Positions 32,774 through 34,549 of a stretch of DNA of 34,549 nucleotides are shown in pieces. The translations under genes and the position numbers were made by a program. How positions within the stretch are numbered: the first letter of the stretch is position 1; every line of letters begins with the position of its first letter. Source of the stretch: Bacteroidales bacterium (lineage in GTDB: Bacteria; Bacteroidota; Bacteroidia; Bacteroidales; Bacteroidaceae); NCBI GenBank assembly GCA_015060965.1, contig SUXN01000031.1, positions 1 to 34,549 of the forward strand, written 5' to 3'. The notes under the pieces were generated by a model. The model was not told the DNA's origin. It was given only the letters and a program-made list of their open reading frames with translations, and did no database searches.

Positions 32774-34354
32774 GTGACAAGCGAACTTATTGTTGATGTT
32801 CATTCACAAGAGATTTCCATAGCTATTACCGAAGAGAAACAGCTCGTGGAGTTCCAACGTGAAGAACAGACCGAAACATTTTCGGTAGGCAACATCTATC
32901 ACGGGCGCGTCAAGAAGATTATGCCCGGTTTGAATGCCTGCTTTGTTGATGTCGGTTCCGAAAAGGAAGCATTCCTGCACTATTCTGATTTAGGTCCACA
33001 ATTTTACTCTCTTCAAAAATACCTTAAACAGGTCACAAGCGACCGCAAGAAGAGTTTCCCTATAGCCAAGGCATCGATAATGCCGGAAAAGAAAAAAGAG
33101 GGAAACATTTCCGAAGCATTGCAAACGGGGCAGGAGATTCTTGTACAGATTACCAAAGAGCCCATAAACACCAAAGGGCCGAGACTTACCTGCGAGTTGT
33201 CGTTTGCCGGACGATTTTTGATACTTATCCCGTTTGAGGACAAGGTATCGGTATCATCAAAGATAAAGTCCCCCGAGGAGCGCACACGCCTCAAGCAGCT
33301 CTTACAGAGCATAAAGCCAAAGAATTTCGGCATAATAGTGCGCACAGTTGCCGAAGGCAAGAAAGTTGCCGAACTTGACAGCGAGCTGCGTTCGCTCGTA
33401 AGCAACTGGGAAGCACTCGTGGGAAAGGTGCAGAAGAGCACCAAACCGCCTACAATGGTTCACGAAGAGTCGGACAGGACACTCGCCCTGTTGCGCGACC
33501 TCTTCAACCCTTCGTATGAAAGCATACACGTGAACGACATTGAGGTATACAAAAGAATAAGGGAATACGTTTCGGTAATTGCTCCCGAAAGTGTAGATAT
33601 AATCAAATTATATCGTGGAGAGCAGCCCATATTCGACCACTTCGGAATAACAAGACAGATAAAATCCTCATTCGGTAGGATTGTATCGTTCAAAGGCGGA
33701 GCTTACCTTGTGATTGAGCACACCGAAGCTCTCCACGTCGTTGACGTGAACAGCGGCAACAGGGCACGCAACGGTGCCAGCAGCCAGGAGGAGAATGCCC
33801 TTGAGGTGAACCTCGGAGCCGCAGACGAACTGGCACGCCAGTTGAGGCTCAGGGATATGGGCGGTATCATTGTCGTTGACTTCATTGACATGGACAAGGC
33901 CGAACACCGCCAGGCCCTTTATGAAAGGATGACCGAGAACATGAGCCGAGACAGGGCAAAGCACAACATACTGCCCTTGAGCAAGTTCGGTCTCATGCAG
34001 ATCACACGCCAGAGAGTGCGCCCTGCAACAAATCTGGAGGTCGAGGAGAGCTGTCCTGTGTGCCACGGAAAAGGGAAAATCCAGCCGTCGGTACTGTTTA
34101 CAGAGACACTCGAGAGTAAGATTGAGACACTGGTAAACACCATTGGTGTCAAGAGATTTAAATTACACGTACACCCGTACGTTGCTGCATACATCAACCA
34201 GGGTATAATCTCCCTGTACAGGAAGTGGCAGTTCCGTTACGGAATGGGAATACGGGTCATTGCCGACCAGAAGCTTGCATACCTTGAGTATCATTTCTAC
34301 GACAAGGATGGCAACGAGGTTGACATGAAAGAGGAATCGGAGATAAAGAAATGA
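32774..34354 (+). CDS. rng: Ribonuclease G/E family endoribonuclease
   Basis: A 526-residue RNase G-type enzyme that cuts single-stranded RNA in rRNA and mRNA processing. The conserved N-terminus MTSELIVDVHSQEISIAI supports the GTG start at 32774; the ATG ten bases upstream is out of frame and stops after four codons. An S1 RNA-binding domain (about 35-130, GNIYHGRVKKIMPGLNACFVDVG) is followed by the catalytic domain with metal-binding acids in VVDVNSG and IIVVDFIDM and the zinc-link cysteines in CPVCHGKG. Length fits RNase G rather than RNase E, as the long C-terminal scaffold is absent. Confidence 0.96.
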   Translation: MTSELIVDVHSQEISIAITEEKQLVEFQREEQTETFSVGNIYHGRVKKIMPGLNACFVDVGSEKEAFLHYSDLGPQFYSLQKYLKQVTSDRKKSFPIAKASIMPEKKKEGNISEALQTGQEILVQITKEPINTKGPRLTCELSFAGRFLILIPFEDKVSVSSKIKSPEERTRLKQLLQSIKPKNFGIIVRTVAEGKKVAELDSELRSLVSNWEALVGKVQKSTKPPTMVHEESDRTLALLRDLFNPSYESIHVNDIEVYKRIREYVSVIAPESVDIIKLYRGEQPIFDHFGITRQIKSSFGRIVSFKGGAYLVIEHTEALHVVDVNSGNRARNGASSQEENALEVNLGAADELARQLRLRDMGGIIVVDFIDMDKAEHRQALYERMTENMSRDRAKHNILPLSKFGLMQITRQRVRPATNLEVEESCPVCHGKGKIQPSVLFTETLESKIETLVNTIGVKRFKLHVHPYVAAYINQGIISLYRKWQFRYGMGIRVIADQKLAYLEYHFYDKDGNEVDMKEESEIKK

Positions 34355-34381
34355 TTGCAACACAGCAATCATCCATAGACG

Positions 34382-34414
34382 AGCGGTGGGTGCCAACGGC
34401 ATCCACCGCTTTTA
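34382..34414 (+). terminator. Terminator after RNase G
   Basis: AGCGGTGGGTGCC (34382-34394) pairs with GGCATCCACCGCT (34398-34410, one G-T pair) over a 3-base loop, followed by TTTATT. The remaining 34415-34549 shows no gene I can support. Confidence 0.85.
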
Positions 34415-34549
34415 TTGATTACCTGGAAAAGCGGATGATAAGGTCTCATGCGACACGGGAACAATGAAAAAGCGGCTCACCGGCAAAGTCTGGGGGCTAA
34501 GCAAAAAGTTGAGTGATTTAGGAAAAGAGAGTAACAAAGCGAAAATACT

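Noticed and set aside
34351-34467. 38-residue frame overlapping the rng stop
   Set aside because: It would be translated through a strong terminator hairpin and has no recognisable feature.
34464-34549. Possible 5' end of a gene beginning MKKRLTGKVWG
   Set aside because: It is cut by the window edge, short, and shows no promoter or family similarity I can name.

Overview
The window looks like chromosomal DNA from a member of the Bacteroidales (phylum Bacteroidota). Several independent signs agree: promoters of the Bacteroides type (TTTG, about 20 bases, then TAnnTTTG), a gldE-ssb cluster, a DUF4924 gene, a probable type IX secretion C-terminal signal on a large exported protein, and a 29-residue AURKAIP1/COX24-type protein next to HU and RNase G. 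Genus cannot be set from what is here.

Layout. 1-330 is repeat-rich noncoding DNA. 466-690 (-) is a small lipoprotein. 1108-3249 (+) is a lipoprotein S9 peptidase and 3630-5141 (+) an MFS transporter; 3250-3629 between them is a tandem duplication plus interspersed repeats. 5607-14670 (-) is a five-gene export operon, transcribed tolC-like, hlyD-like, ABC permease, ABC ATPase, ABC permease. Divergent from it, 14999-17544 (+) encodes an NtrC-type response regulator and a soluble histidine kinase. The gap between them holds a near-perfect sigma-54 promoter facing the export operon and two palindromes 21 bp apart upstream of it. This is a complete circuit: kinase, sigma-54 activator, enhancer sites, -24/-12 promoter, tripartite exporter.

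17615-17785 (-) is a 56-residue ORF and 17918-18511 (-) an ECF sigma factor. 18842-22222 (+) is a 1126-residue secreted multidomain protein. 22311-28527 (-) is one housekeeping operon: LysE-family exporter, DUF4924, prfC, tsaC/sua5, CLC transporter, fmt, ending at a bidirectional terminator. 28680-29279 (-) is an HdeD/DUF308 membrane protein. 29289-29560 carries an 85-bp tandem repeat. 29561-31970 (-) is ssb, gldE and a phosphopantetheinyl transferase. 32243-34354 (+) is HU, the 29-residue basic protein and RNase G.

The least ordinary feature is a family of intergenic repeats. Arms of the form TGTCAT-NNN-GA ... N'N'N'-ATCTC occur at least ten times, and the NNN/N'N'N' triplets change together between copies, as expected for a conserved hairpin. 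Pairs of arms in opposite orientation, enclosed by imperfect terminal inverted repeats, fill three of the four gene junctions inside the export operon; a related element with different ends lies beyond its 3' end. No insertion sequence, phage, CRISPR array, tRNA or rRNA gene was seen.
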